This document shows positions 45,846 to 57,224 of a stretch of 64,000 nucleotides of DNA, one piece after another. Source of the stretch: Sipunculus nudus (taxonomy: Eukaryota > Annelida > Sipuncula > Golfingiida > Sipunculidae); the NCBI GenBank assembly GCA_026874595.1, contig CM049319.1, positions 61,574,917 through 61,638,916 on the forward strand, read 5' to 3'. The notes under the pieces were generated by a model. It ran no database searches, had not been told where the DNA came from, and was given only the letters and a program-made list of their open reading frames with translations. The stretch's first letter is position 1; each line of letters begins with the position of its first letter. Both the position numbers and the translations under genes were made by a program.

Positions 45846-46460
45846 ACCTGAATAGCAAGGGGATAATTACATTGACCAACCCCCATTGCTAAAAAGTTGG
45901 GTTGATATATACCCTTCATCCCTTCTGATAGATTTCCCTGGTGTTACAGAATGCTATAACATGAACACTGATGTGACAGTTCAACAACCCTATTCTGGGC
46001 CACCTCCAGAAACACACCAGGTAACATCTATGAATGACCCTGTTATTTTGAATAGCTGTATGTCATGATGGGAGGGTGTCCTGTGAATGGAAACTGAACA
46101 AATTTTATTGTGAATCAGAATACCTCTAAAATTTAATGGATTGTTTCTTGGATGTTATCTTGACCCTCCAAACAATTCCAGCAAACACTTTTCAATACTT
46201 TCGCATAAATTTACTGACTGACAAACCTGGAGGGTAAAGTGTAATAACTCTCACCAGCCAGCAGAATTATTATTATGTGTCAGGTGGCAGGAGGTATTGT
46301 TTTATAATTAGTTATTTGGTTTGTCAGTCAACAAATCCATGACAGATATTTATTGAAATATTGTGTTTTGGGAAGCTGGGGGGGGGGGGGGGTTGAGTAA
46401 CACCAAAGGAACAACCCATTTAGATTTAGAAGTAATCTGGATCGCCATCATGTATTTTTT
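45843..46460. other. Spacer
   Basis: No gene recognised. A G-run lies at 46379-46392, just upstream of family C. Confidence 0.5.
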
Positions 46461-47791
46461 ATGCCCCCGCCACAAAGTGACCGGGGCATATAGTTTTACC
46501 CATGTCCGTCATTCCGTCATTCCGAAATGAAACAGTTGACTTTTTTTCGCAATGCCTGCAGATATTGGCCTGATTTTTGGTGTGTGGGCAGATAATGACC
46601 AGTTACAGATCAAGTTCGCGTTTCGTCCCAGTTGACCTACTTTTGACCGTTTTATGGCTCCTTTACATAGAAAATTTCATGAAAAATATTAATTTTCATG
46701 ACAAATGTACATGTACAGCCATTTTAAGCCCTCAGCTCATAGGCTCATGGGCTATTGTCGTCACCCAAGCTGTCCGTCTGTCCGTCCGTCCATCTGTCTG
46801 TCCGGTGTCCGTCAGTCCATCTGTTCCGCGTCTGTTAACTTTTACCTTGTGAGCTGGATATCTCTAAAAGGATTCACCGTTGGAATTTTATTTCATCAGT
46901 GAAGATGTATATCGATAAAATCTCGGCCAAGTTTGAAGATGGGTGACCTTGACCCATTTTTCTACATTTTAGAGCTGATTATAGAAAAACACTCAGAAGC
47001 TTATATCTCAGGAACCATTGTGTGGATTTTCACAAAACTTACTATAATCATTGGGTCTGATGGTCTGAACGTGCTGCACAATTTTGGTAGCGCCACCTGC
47101 AATTTCTGATTTTTTAATGAAATTTTTTCGGATTTTTCAATTTTGGCCTTTTGTGCAGGATATCTCCAAAGGAATTCAATACAGGAACTTCATTTCTTCA
47201 GTGCTATTGCATTATATTTACAAAATCTTGGTCAAGTTCAAAGATGGGTGATCTTGACCTACTTTTCAAGGTCACAGAGCTTAGTATAGAAAAATACTTA
47301 GGAGCTTATTTCTCAGGAAGCATTTGATGGATTGTTATGAAACATGGTACATACCTCTCCAATTTAAATTTATAACTGATTATCAGCTTTTGCTAATATT
47401 CTAGTTTTGCAATGCAATGCTTACAGATACTGGCCTAATGTTTGGTCTGTGTGCGCATAATGACCACTCACAGATCGAGTTCGCATTTTGTCCCAGTTAA
47501 CCTATTTTTGACCATATGACAGATCCTGAACATAGAAAATTTCATGAAAGACAGAAATTTCTACGAAAAATGCACATGTATGGACTTTTTTTCACAATGC
47601 CTGCAGATTCTGGCCTGATTTTTGGTGTGTTGCTTGATAATGACCCATTACAGATCGAGTTTGCATTTTGCCCCTGTTGACCTACTTTTTACCATACAAC
47701 ACCTCCTGAACTTAAAAAAAATTTACAAAATTTAACAAATGTTTCTCATTTGCCCCAGGCGGAGGCATTCGTGTCATTCCGACACATCTAG
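46461..47791 (+). mobile_element. Family C hairpin-ended repeat element
   Basis: The 5' hairpin has arms ATGCCCC..GGGGCAT (46461-46489), followed by 'ccgtcattccgtcattccg'. Units of about 200 bp carry 'aatgcctgcagat' and 'ttttggtgtgtg'. The 3' end has hairpin GTGTC..GACAC at 47771-47785, then 'atCTAG' at 47788-47791. A hairpin just upstream of CTAG is the 3' architecture of Helitron-type elements. A family D element is nested inside. Confidence 0.8.
46725..47404 (+). mobile_element. Family D element nested in family C
   Basis: It starts 'aagccctcagctcatagg' plus 'ctcatgggctattg', then a (TCCG)n-like tract. Internal units resemble family A ('tatctcaggaaccat', 'gcgccacctgc'). It ends 'gctaatattCTAG'. 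Family C sequence resumes directly after it ('tttgcaatgc'), so the insertion sits between T residues. Confidence 0.75.
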
Positions 47792-50138
47792 TTTTTCATT
47801 ATAAAGCTTTCTTTCCATTGTTACCTACAGGTGTTACTTTTTGTGTCTGTTGATGTCTGGGGATTTTCAAAAGTATAACAAACAGTAATGACAGCAGAGT
47901 GTCCTGACCCATGGTTTAAGTGGTAGGAGTTCATAATGATTTCATTATCAGTCATTGATTTGCATAAACCAATCTGTGATCATTAATGATCAGTTAAGCT
48001 ATATACATAAGTGTATTTGATTAACTGTAAAATTAGTTGGAGAGTTCTAAAGTAGTATCCATATTTTCCTTTTTATATGTCAAACAAATTCCGTACTAAT
48101 TTTCTGGAGCATATATATCCTCAAGTTAACTGGTCACAGTTTACAGGTGAATGTCTTAAAAATTCATGGATAGGGGTTATTTTAAGGCTGAATCCACACA
48201 TTTTTAATGAGGTCAGATGTCAAGTGGCTACTTTGTGGTGACATCCTAAAACTTTATGCCAGAGCTGTTTACAAATAGAGTTCTGCTCTATGTAAAAATA
48301 TACAAATTCTCAAAAGGTTTTACACATTTTGAACAAATTTTTTGAATAATTTACTCTAATTAAAAAACACTCCTGATTGAGTAGACTATAAGGACAATGA
48401 TTTAAACAAAGTGGATTCCTTTTATCAGAAGGTTTTACAGCTAGGGTATTAGTCCATGTATCTAGGGTTTGAACCCTGTCAGAAAAAGATACATTGAACC
48501 CTCTTAGCACTCCCATAAATCTTTGAACTCATGAATAATTCATTGGATGGACAAAGTGTGGTGTTGTTGTAATGATGAGTGTGTAAGAGTCAAATACATC
48601 AGCACTTCCTTCCTGTGATCGACCAGACAAGGTTTGTTATCTGATAAGATAGTCACGTTATCTGATCAAGGACGCGTGCAGAAAAAGTTACACAGACCAG
48701 ACTGGAGATGCAGGCATCACTGTATACTCCTTGTTAACCTTCACTATTTAGCTAATAAAACTTATATAAGTTCAAGGAATGTGATGATCATGTAGTTGTG
48801 CACCTTTATGTAAAATGTAACATCTAATTACTATGGAGTTTTCCTTCGTGGTAACATCACTTTTATTTAAGATATAATGATAAAATATTAATATAATATG
48901 ATTGATATCATGTGTTTGTATAAATTAAGAAATATGCTGAGTTTTTATTTTTTTTTCTCAAATTAAAACTAGCAATATAATACCTGATAATTAGGGTCTC
49001 GTACACTCCTATATATATATGGACATATTTTTGACTTAGTCTTTTGATAAAATTAAATGAATAACTTTTATAAAATTATGAGTTATATTAAAAATAATGT
49101 AGAACATGTATAAAAAGGTGAGATATTTTAAAATATCAAAGAAAAATCAATTAGTTATGTTCATATTAAAATCTTTAAATACATCTATGCTTTTGTCTAT
49201 TTATTTATCTTATTACCTTACATACAGATTTCATATGAAAATTATATTAATTAATTACACTGAGACACTGAAACAGGTAAACAAATTTTGAGACAACATG
49301 ATAAAAAATGAATGAAATATGTAAAGACTATAGGTTTTACTCAAACATTCTTCTCACAGAATTAAAATTCTTGAAATATTTTCATTCTTATTGAAACCTT
49401 GAAAGTGCATGAATTGAGCCAATTTTAAAATTTCCTTGAAAGACCTTAAAATTTACTCCAGCTGCTTGGTTTATGGCAGAGTAGTATAAAAGATCTTGTT
49501 ATTTTTGTAAAATATACTGATAACCAAAAATGATGAACAAAATAAAAAAAAATCCAATCCATGTCATTGAAAAGCTTTTTCCTTGAAAATGTTAAAGCTG
49601 GCTATTCATTTACATTTTCTGTAGAAGTTATGTGATTTCTGGCTTACTTTGTGTGCTGTGATGGATGTATGAACTTGTTTATCTCCACATTGTTAGTAAA
49701 CATGGTACATTAGCCAGTGTTGACAAACAGAAAACCATGTAACATGAGGTGGTTGGTTGAATTTGTGTTGAAGTTGGTTACTCGCTGCAAAATGACATAT
49801 GTCTGACTTGCCACCAGGTGTCCCTGTTGAATATGTTTTGACTATTTTGGTGGGTTCTTTGCAAGTTATAGATGCAAGTATACAAACAAATTGAACAGCC
49901 TGCATGCTGTGGGTTCATTGTTTTCTTACCTTTTTAAAAAAACAGGTTCTAGGGATTGTCTTTATTATATAGATATCATATATCAGATTAGCCTCCTTTA
50001 AGGTAATCTACTCACTGACTGAATGAAATACAGTGAGTAAATTTATGCATCGGTCCAGTATTCCTGCAGACAGATTTGGTTTTTTTGCATTGTAGAACTC
50101 TAGAATGCTTGCTGATCTTGTACTATTTAGGATTCCTT
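47792..50138. other. Spacer with GATA module and family G copy 3
   Basis: Read on both strands with no gene recognised. The GATA-type module lies at 48632-48690. A tRNA-like B box ('agggtttgaaccctgtc') lies at 48463-48480. A family G fragment lies at about 49690-49995 ('ttgaatatgttttgactattttg'). Confidence 0.5.
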
Positions 50139-51345
50139 TTTAGCAAACCTGTGAGCTTATGCAATGGCATAATCTGCTGTTGTCTGTACTTTAACCCATG
50201 CTATTTAAAAAATGGTAGGAGCTAGCTTCACCAAATTTTATGCAAAAAAATCAGTCATATTAAAAATTCTATAGGATTTTGCTTATTTTTTTGCTATCTA
50301 CATTACTTAGATTTTATAGAGAAAAAGCTAAAAAATCTTCAAAAATTTTCTTAACATAAACTGTCCAGCAAAATTCTTTAGTAATTCACAGAAATAATCT
50401 CTGAAACAATCTCTCTCAAGTTTGTTTGAATGGTTTCAGTTTATCAAATTTTGGCCTAGTTAAAGGAAGCTGAATTAAGTCATTTGGCCAAAAATTACAG
50501 TCTAAGAAACAGCTGGACCTATCATCACCAAATTTATGCAAATGATGGTCACATGACTCATATTTGATATTGAGGTATTGATGGCACCACCTGCATCAGC
50601 CTTTTTTGTACGAGGGACATCTGTTATTAGCACATTAACTCATAATTTTTCAGGAACAGCAGGAGCTAGGATCCCTAAATTTTATGCAAATACCTGTCAC
50701 ATATCAAATGTTGTGGAATCAAGCTTTTTGTGGTGCCACCTGCATCACTTTTTTTTTGAATGGGGGAAAAAAGCAAGAAAAACCTTTGAAAATCTTCTTC
50801 TCTGAATTCATTCAGCCAAATTGTTTAAATATTTTAAGAAAATAAATGATCCCAGTGACGAGCTCTCTCAGTCCTGAGCTAGCATCATCATGTTTTGTTC
50901 AAATGTTGGTCTCATGACTCACATTTGAAATTGCATTTTTTTGGCAACACCTTCATAGACCTGTTTTAAAAAATTAGATCTGTATTTTGCAATATTTTCA
51001 AGTTATTAGCATAAATATAAAATCAGTTCCTTAAATTTTGCCTAACTTTGTCCACGGCACGTTTTTTTCCTGTAAGAACTGTGGATTTAATTTTCACAGC
51101 ATGTACACATAAGGATTTAATCTGTTAAAATCTGAAATTTGAAAAAGCTGCAAAATTAGGCTAGTTATTGATTTTTTTGGAGGCTCTTGTATTTCCTCAC
51201 ATTGTCAAGCAGTCCACTTTGGTCACTGTAGGTCATTCAGTGCAGCTCTCTATGCTCCCTGGGCTGTTATATGTAAACCCATCACTCAGGCAAACCCTCT
51301 CTCTTGTTGAGCTTGATTAGGCTGTCTGCAGTTAATACCAGAAGG
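50139..51345 (+). mobile_element. Hairpin-started tandem-repeat element, another subfamily
   Basis: It starts 'ttttagcaaacctgtgagc' plus 'ttatgcaatgg', like copy A1. Units carry 'caaattttatgcaaa' and 'ggcaccacctgcatc' (50580) or 'ggtgccacctgcatc' (50735). The segment 50990-51180 matches the long B1 unit. No CTAG end was found. A C-run of about 20 lies at 51356-51376 after it. Confidence 0.6.
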
Positions 51346-51429
51346 AGCCTTTTTCTCCCCCCCCCCCCCCCCCCCCCGCCCCCCTATTCTGTTTACAGAC
51401 CTTTACTTTAAATAAGGAATCTTATAATT

Positions 51430-52884
51430 GTATCCGCCAAAACAGTTTTGCGGATACTATGTTTTCAGCCGGACACCACCGCCGCCGCCACGGAGGTGTC
51501 CGGAGAACTCCTCCGTAACTGCTGAGTGGAATTTTAAGAAACCCTGGATTAAGTTCAGGTCACATGTGGACTGCTGCCCTCCTATTTTGTTTTGACCTCT
51601 GACCTTTCCTCTGTGCTCTGCGTCCATCCATGAGTCAGTAATGACACATTAACCCACATATCTCAGGAATCGTTGGACCGATCCAGAAAAAAATTTTGCA
51701 CAAATGTAGCCCTTGGATAGCTTTATAACATGCATAAAAAATGGTGGCACCACCTGTAACCATTTTTGCATGGTGTCCATCTTTTCATCTGCCTGGGGAT
51801 AAAATCACTCATATCTCTGCATTGGTTGGACTTGTCCACCTGAAATGTTGCATGTGTATACATCCTGGACAGCTTTTATGACAGGTTTTGATTTTATGAC
51901 AGGTGGCGCCACCTACATTCACGTTTACGCTGCAGACATCCAAGCTCATATCTCGGGAACCATTTGACCGATTAGGCCAAAATTTTGCATGTGTATAGAT
52001 CTCACATAGCTCTTTAACATACGCAAAACTGGTGGCGCCACCTGCAACCATTTTTGCACAGCGTCCGTCTGTTTCTCGTCGTGGGATAAAATCACTCATA
52101 TCTCTGCACTGGTTTGACTTGTCTGCCTAAAATTTTGCATGTTTATACATCTTGGATAGCTTTCTGGATTTTGTGGCAGGTGGCCTAAACCTACATTTAT
52201 GTTTATGCTGCAGACATCCAGGCTTATATCTCGGGAACCATTTGACTGATTGGGCCAAAATTTTGCATGTGTATAGATCTCACACAGCTCTTTATCATAC
52301 ACAAAACTGGTGGCACCACCTGCATCCATTTTTTGCACAGCGTCCGTCTGTTTGTCTGCAGTGGGATAAAATCACTCATATCTCTGCACTGGTTTGACTT
52401 ATCTGCCTAAAATTTTGCAGGTTTATTCATCTTGGATAGCTTTCTTGATTTTATGACAGGTGGCGCCACCTACATTCACATTTACCCTGCAGACATCCAA
52501 GCTCATATCTCAGGAACCGTTTGGCCCATTGGGCCAAAATTTTGCATGTGTATAGATCTCACATAGCTCTTTATCATAAGCAAAACTGGTGGCGCCACCT
52601 GCAACAATTTTTGCACAGGGTCCATCTGTTTGTCTGCCGTGGGATAAAATTACTCATATCTAGGCAGTGGTTTGACTTTTTGCATTTGTATACAACTTTG
52701 GTAGCTTTCTGGATTTTGTGGTAGGTGGCACAACCTACATACACATTTTGGCTGCAGACATCCATGCTAATATGTAACACATCTCACTCTATTTCCCCTT
52801 GTTATCAATCCATGCCTCACTTCACCCGTCTCACTCTGATTTCGGCAGATACACATAGTCGCTTGTCAACTACCTGTATTCTAG
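51430..52884 (+). mobile_element. Family A element, copy A2 (complete)
   Basis: The 5' hairpin starts TATCCGCCAAAAC and closes GTTTTGCGGATA (51431-51456). Tandem units of about 140 bp alternate into a 280-bp period, each with 'ggtggcgccacctg' or close variants (51746, 51902, 52030, 52310, 52458, 52588). The 3' hairpin (TAGT..ACTA) is followed by CTAG at 52881-52884. The - strand frames across 51809-52780 are periodic shadows of the repeat. Confidence 0.85.
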
Positions 52885-53352
52885 TTTCACTTTTTTCTTC
52901 AGCAACAAGCAGTAAGAACAGAGACCCCTTCCCCGACCCGTCCCTTCAATACAAAGGACTTATAAACTACAAATCTTATCATTTTCATGTTTAATAAATT
53001 CTTTTTGTTGAGACTTGGACTATTTTGATTTTTTTAAGAATAAAATGTTCAGGAATTTGATCCTAAAATTCAAATGTGATAAAACATTAGGATCTAATGT
53101 AAGTGCTAACTGACAAGATTTAAGAAGATATCAATATTTTGTAGCATTTCATTCATATCTCTTATAGTTGGCTGGGCCTAGGTTAGAATAACACTGTTAA
53201 ACTTAGTTTTAAAATATGGAATATTGGTCAAACTTTGTGGGATTAATTTCTAACTCATATGGCCATATATTTAACTTTTGAAAACTAAATTACCTTCACA
53301 CATTATTTGTTTATGAAATGTAACTTTTATATTACGCTTACTGCAGGCCCAT
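52885..53352. other. Spacer
   Basis: No gene recognised. Confidence 0.5.
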
Positions 53353-56300
53353 TTTTAGCTCAGCTGACTGAAAGTCATCTGAGCTATAGCGATCACTCTT
53401 TGTCCGTCGTCCGTCTGTCCGTCTGTCCGTCTGTCCGTCTGTCCGTCCGTTAACCAGGCACAAATCGTAACCGCTGGACCTAGAACCTTGTAACTTGGGA
53501 TTCTGAGAGGTCCATAAAAAATCTCCTTGGAAACCAGAAATTAGGTCTCTGTTACCCATATCCTTCGAGCTATGTGGCCCCAAAGTACCCCCCAGAAAAG
53601 TCAAAAATTTCATACAAAAACTTCAATATCTCATTAACTACTTGACTGATGGTCATGATTTTTGGCATACATATTGATCATGAGATGTTACATCACTTCC
53701 TGCAGACTGGTGGCGCCACCTGTATTTTTCGATTTTTTACGAATTTTTTTCTCTATTTTTGAGACCTTAAAAAATGTGAACATCTGTTAACAAGGCACAA
53801 ATCATAAAGACTGGACTTAGAATCTTAATTCTTGACACACTGAGAGGTCCATGAAAAATCTCCTTGGAAACCAGAAATTAGGTCTCTGTTACCCATATCC
53901 TTCGAGCTATGGGGCCCCAAAGTACCCCCCAGAATAGTAAAAAATTTCATACAAAAACTTCAATATTTCAATAACTACATCACTGATGGTCTTCATTTTT
54001 GGCATACATATTGATCATGAGATGTTCGATCAGTTCCTGCAGACTGGTGGCGCCACCTGTACTGTTTGATTTTTTACGATTTTTTCCTCTATTTTTGAGA
54101 CCTTTGAGGATGCTGTCATCTGTTAGCGTGGCACAAATCGTAACGACTGGACCTAGAATCTTCATTTTCGACACACTGAGAGACTTATGAAAAGTCTCCA
54201 TGGAAACCAGAAATAAGGTCTCTGTTACCCATAACCTTCGAGCTATGGGGCCCAAAATTACCCACCAGAATAGTCAAAAATTTCATACAAAAACTTCAAT
54301 ATCTCATTAACTACATCACTGATGGTCATGATTTTCGACATACATATTGATCATGAGATGTTTCATCAGTTTGTGCAGACTGGTGGCGCCACCTGTATTT
54401 TTCAATGTTCACGAATTGTTTTCTCCATTTTTGAGACCTTTAAGGATGTAGTTATCTGTCAACAGGGTACAAATCGTAACGACTGGACCTAGAATCTTCG
54501 TTCTTGACACACAGGGAGACCCATGATAAGTCTCCATGGAAACCTGAAATTTGGTCTCTGTTACCCATATCCTTCGAGCTATGGCACTCCAAAGTACAGC
54601 TCAGAATAATGGAAAATTTGATTCAAAAGCTAAAGTATCTGAACAACTAATGCAGAGATAACCATAATTGTTTGCATGGATATTGATCATGGAGTGTTTC
54701 ATAAGTTTCTGCAGACTGGTGGCACCACCTGTATTTGTTCATTTTTTTTTACGAAATTTTTCTGTATTTTTGAGACCTTTAAAGATATGAACATCTGTTA
54801 ACAGGGCACAAATCATAAAAACTGGACCAAGAATCTTCATTCTTGACACACAGGGAGACCCATGAAAAGTCTCCATGGAAACTTGAAATTAGGTCTCTGT
54901 TACCCATATTCTTTAAGCTGTATGGGTCCAAAATACCCCCCCCCCCCCCCCAGAATAATGGAAAATTTGATACAAAAACTGCAGTATTTCAATAACTACA
55001 ACACTGATGGTCATGATTTTCGGCATACATATTGATCATGAGCTGTTCCATCAGTTTCTGCAGACTGGGTGTGCCACCTCTGTTTTTTTTCAAAATTTTA
55101 CGAATTTTTTTCTTTTTTTTGAGACCTTTAAAGATGTGGTTATCTGTCAACAGGGTACAAATCGCAACAACTGGACCTAGAATCTTCATTCTTGTCATGC
55201 AAGGAGGCCCATGAAAGGTGCCTGTGGAAACTTGAAATTAGGTCTCTGTTACCCATATCCTTCAAGCTATAGGACTCCGAAGTATCCCTCAGAATAATGG
55301 ACAATTTGATACAAAAACTGAAGTATCTGAACAACTAATGCAGAGATCACCATGATTTTTTGCATGGATATTGACCATTAAGTGTTTTTATTAGTTTCTG
55401 CAGACTGGTGGAGCCACCTGTATATTTGTATCCGCCAAAACGAAGTTTTGCGGATACTATGTTTTTGACCGAGTTCCTCCACCGCAGCGGCGTTCGTTTC
55501 CAGAGAGCTCCTCGGAGACTAATGGACCGATTTTTCCCAAACTTACACCTATTATCGGGTCACATGTGAACTGGTGCCTAACCAATTTGCGTTGACCTCT
55601 GACCTTTCCTCTCTATCCAGTGTCCATTTGTGGGTCTGTTTCCACTCATAAACCCTCATATCTCGGGAACCGTTTGACCGATCAGGAAATAAAATTGATA
55701 CAAATGTAGCCCTTGGATTGCTTTATAACATACACAAAAAATGGTGGCGCCACCTGTAACCATGTTTGCACAGTGTCCATCTGTTCATCTGCCTTGGGTT
55801 AAAATCACTCATATCTCTGCAGTGAATTGACTAATTCACCTGAAATTCGTCATGCGTATACATCCAGAATAGCTTTCTTGATTTTATGACAGGTGGCGCC
55901 ACCTACGTTCACGTTCACGCTGATGACATCCAAGCTTATATCTTGGGAACCGTTTGACCGATCAGGAAATAAAATTTATACAAATGTAGCCCTTTGATAG
56001 CTCTGTAACATACACAAAAAATGGTGGCGCCACCTGTAACAATGTTTGCACAGCGTCTGTCTGTTAGTCTGCCATGGCCTAAAATCACTCATTTCTCTGT
56101 AGTGGTTCGACATAACTGCCTAAAATTTTGCAGGTTTATACATCGTGGACAGCTTTCTTGATTTTATGACAGGTGGCACCACCTACATTCTAGTTAACGC
56201 TGCACACATTCAAGCTCATATCTCAGGAACCATTTGACCGATTGGGCCAAAATTTTGCATGTGTTTAGATCTCACATAGGTCTTTATCATACACAAAACT

Positions 56301-56780
56301 GGAGGGGTTACCTGCAAAGATTTTTGCACAGTGTTTGTCTGTTTGTCTGCCATGGGCAAAAATCGCTCATATACATGTAGTGGTTTGGCTTTTCTGCCTA
56401 AAATTTTGCAGGTGTATACAACTTGGACAGCTTTCTGGATTTGTGGTAGGTGGCACAACCTACATACACATTTAGGCTGCAGACATCCATGCTAATATGC
56501 AACATACCTCACTCTATTTCCCCTTGCCACTCAATCCATGCCTCACTATCCGATTTTGGCAGATACATGTAGTCACTTGTCGGTTACCCGTATTCTAGTT
56601 TTAAAAGTCTACACATTTTTCTCTATTTTTGAGATATATAAATACAGACTAAATCTTGGCCTGTTGGTTAATCTGTTTGATGCTTCAGTTGAATGGGTAT
56701 ATACTACCGTTCTGATGATAAAATTTCCTTTTGCGAATCTCTTCCCAGTCAGCTGAGCGTCATGACCCATGGGTCACTTG
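53353..56780 (+). mobile_element. Family B element, copy B2 (complete, with nested A3)
   Basis: The 5' hairpin AGCTCAGCTGACT..AGTCATCTGAGCT (53358-53386) is followed by 'gtctgtccgtctgtccg'. About six units with a period near 338 bp start at about 53458, 53796, 54133, 54470, 54808 and 55156. Each contains 'ggacctagaatctt', 'gtctctgttacccata' and 'ctggtggcgccacctgt'. The last unit is split by copy A3. The 3' end has the 14-base palindrome TGACCCATGGGTCA (56763-56776) then 'cttg'. Confidence 0.85.
55428..56598 (+). mobile_element. Family A element, copy A3, nested in B2
   Basis: It starts GTATCCGCCAAAACG with a closing arm GTTTTGCGGATA, and ends 'cccgtattCTAG' at 56595-56598. The B2 unit is interrupted after 'ccacctgtata' and resumes as 'ttt..acacatttttctcta' right after CTAG, so both boundaries of the nested element are directly visible. 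It holds eight or so 140-bp units. Confidence 0.87.
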
Positions 56781-56849
56781 TTTTCCTTGTTACATCATTA
56801 AATGGTTTCAGGCCACAGGTTTCATTTATTACACAATGCATATATGCTT

Positions 56850-57025
56850 AAGCTTATGCCCATTATTCTATAATTTACAGAGTTTTACTTTAGCAGGGCC
56901 ATTTTCTCTTAGCTTTTCAAATGCTTATATACACGAAAACCCAAAGAAATAAAAATATTTTGCAGTTGCTAATTTTTTTCTCCAAAATTAAGCTGAGCAA
57001 TGTGACCCATGGGTCCCTTGTTGAA
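56850..57025 (+). mobile_element. Additional family B 3' end
   Basis: The stretch matches the last 150 bp of B1 ('gccattttctcttagcttttc', 'attttgca') and ends 'aagctgagcaatgtgaccc' plus 'atgggtcccttg'. It directly follows B2, giving two B 3' ends in tandem. Confidence 0.7.
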
Positions 57026-57224
57026 GGTCATGAAAATGTCAAGGAAAAGTTATAAAAATCTGTTCCTCTGGAAGTGTAGACACCTGCATTTAATATTAGT
57101 GCAGAACATGTATGTAGATATAATTATTTCTTGGTATACATTCATACAATACTGATGGAGTGTTGTAGAAATACAATACTGAGGGAATTTCTTTTATAGT
57201 AATATCTTGGAAGAGAATATTATT

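Noticed and set aside
51809-52780. Series of overlapping frames on both strands
   Set aside because: They repeat with the 140/280-bp period of family A and are shadows of the tandem units.
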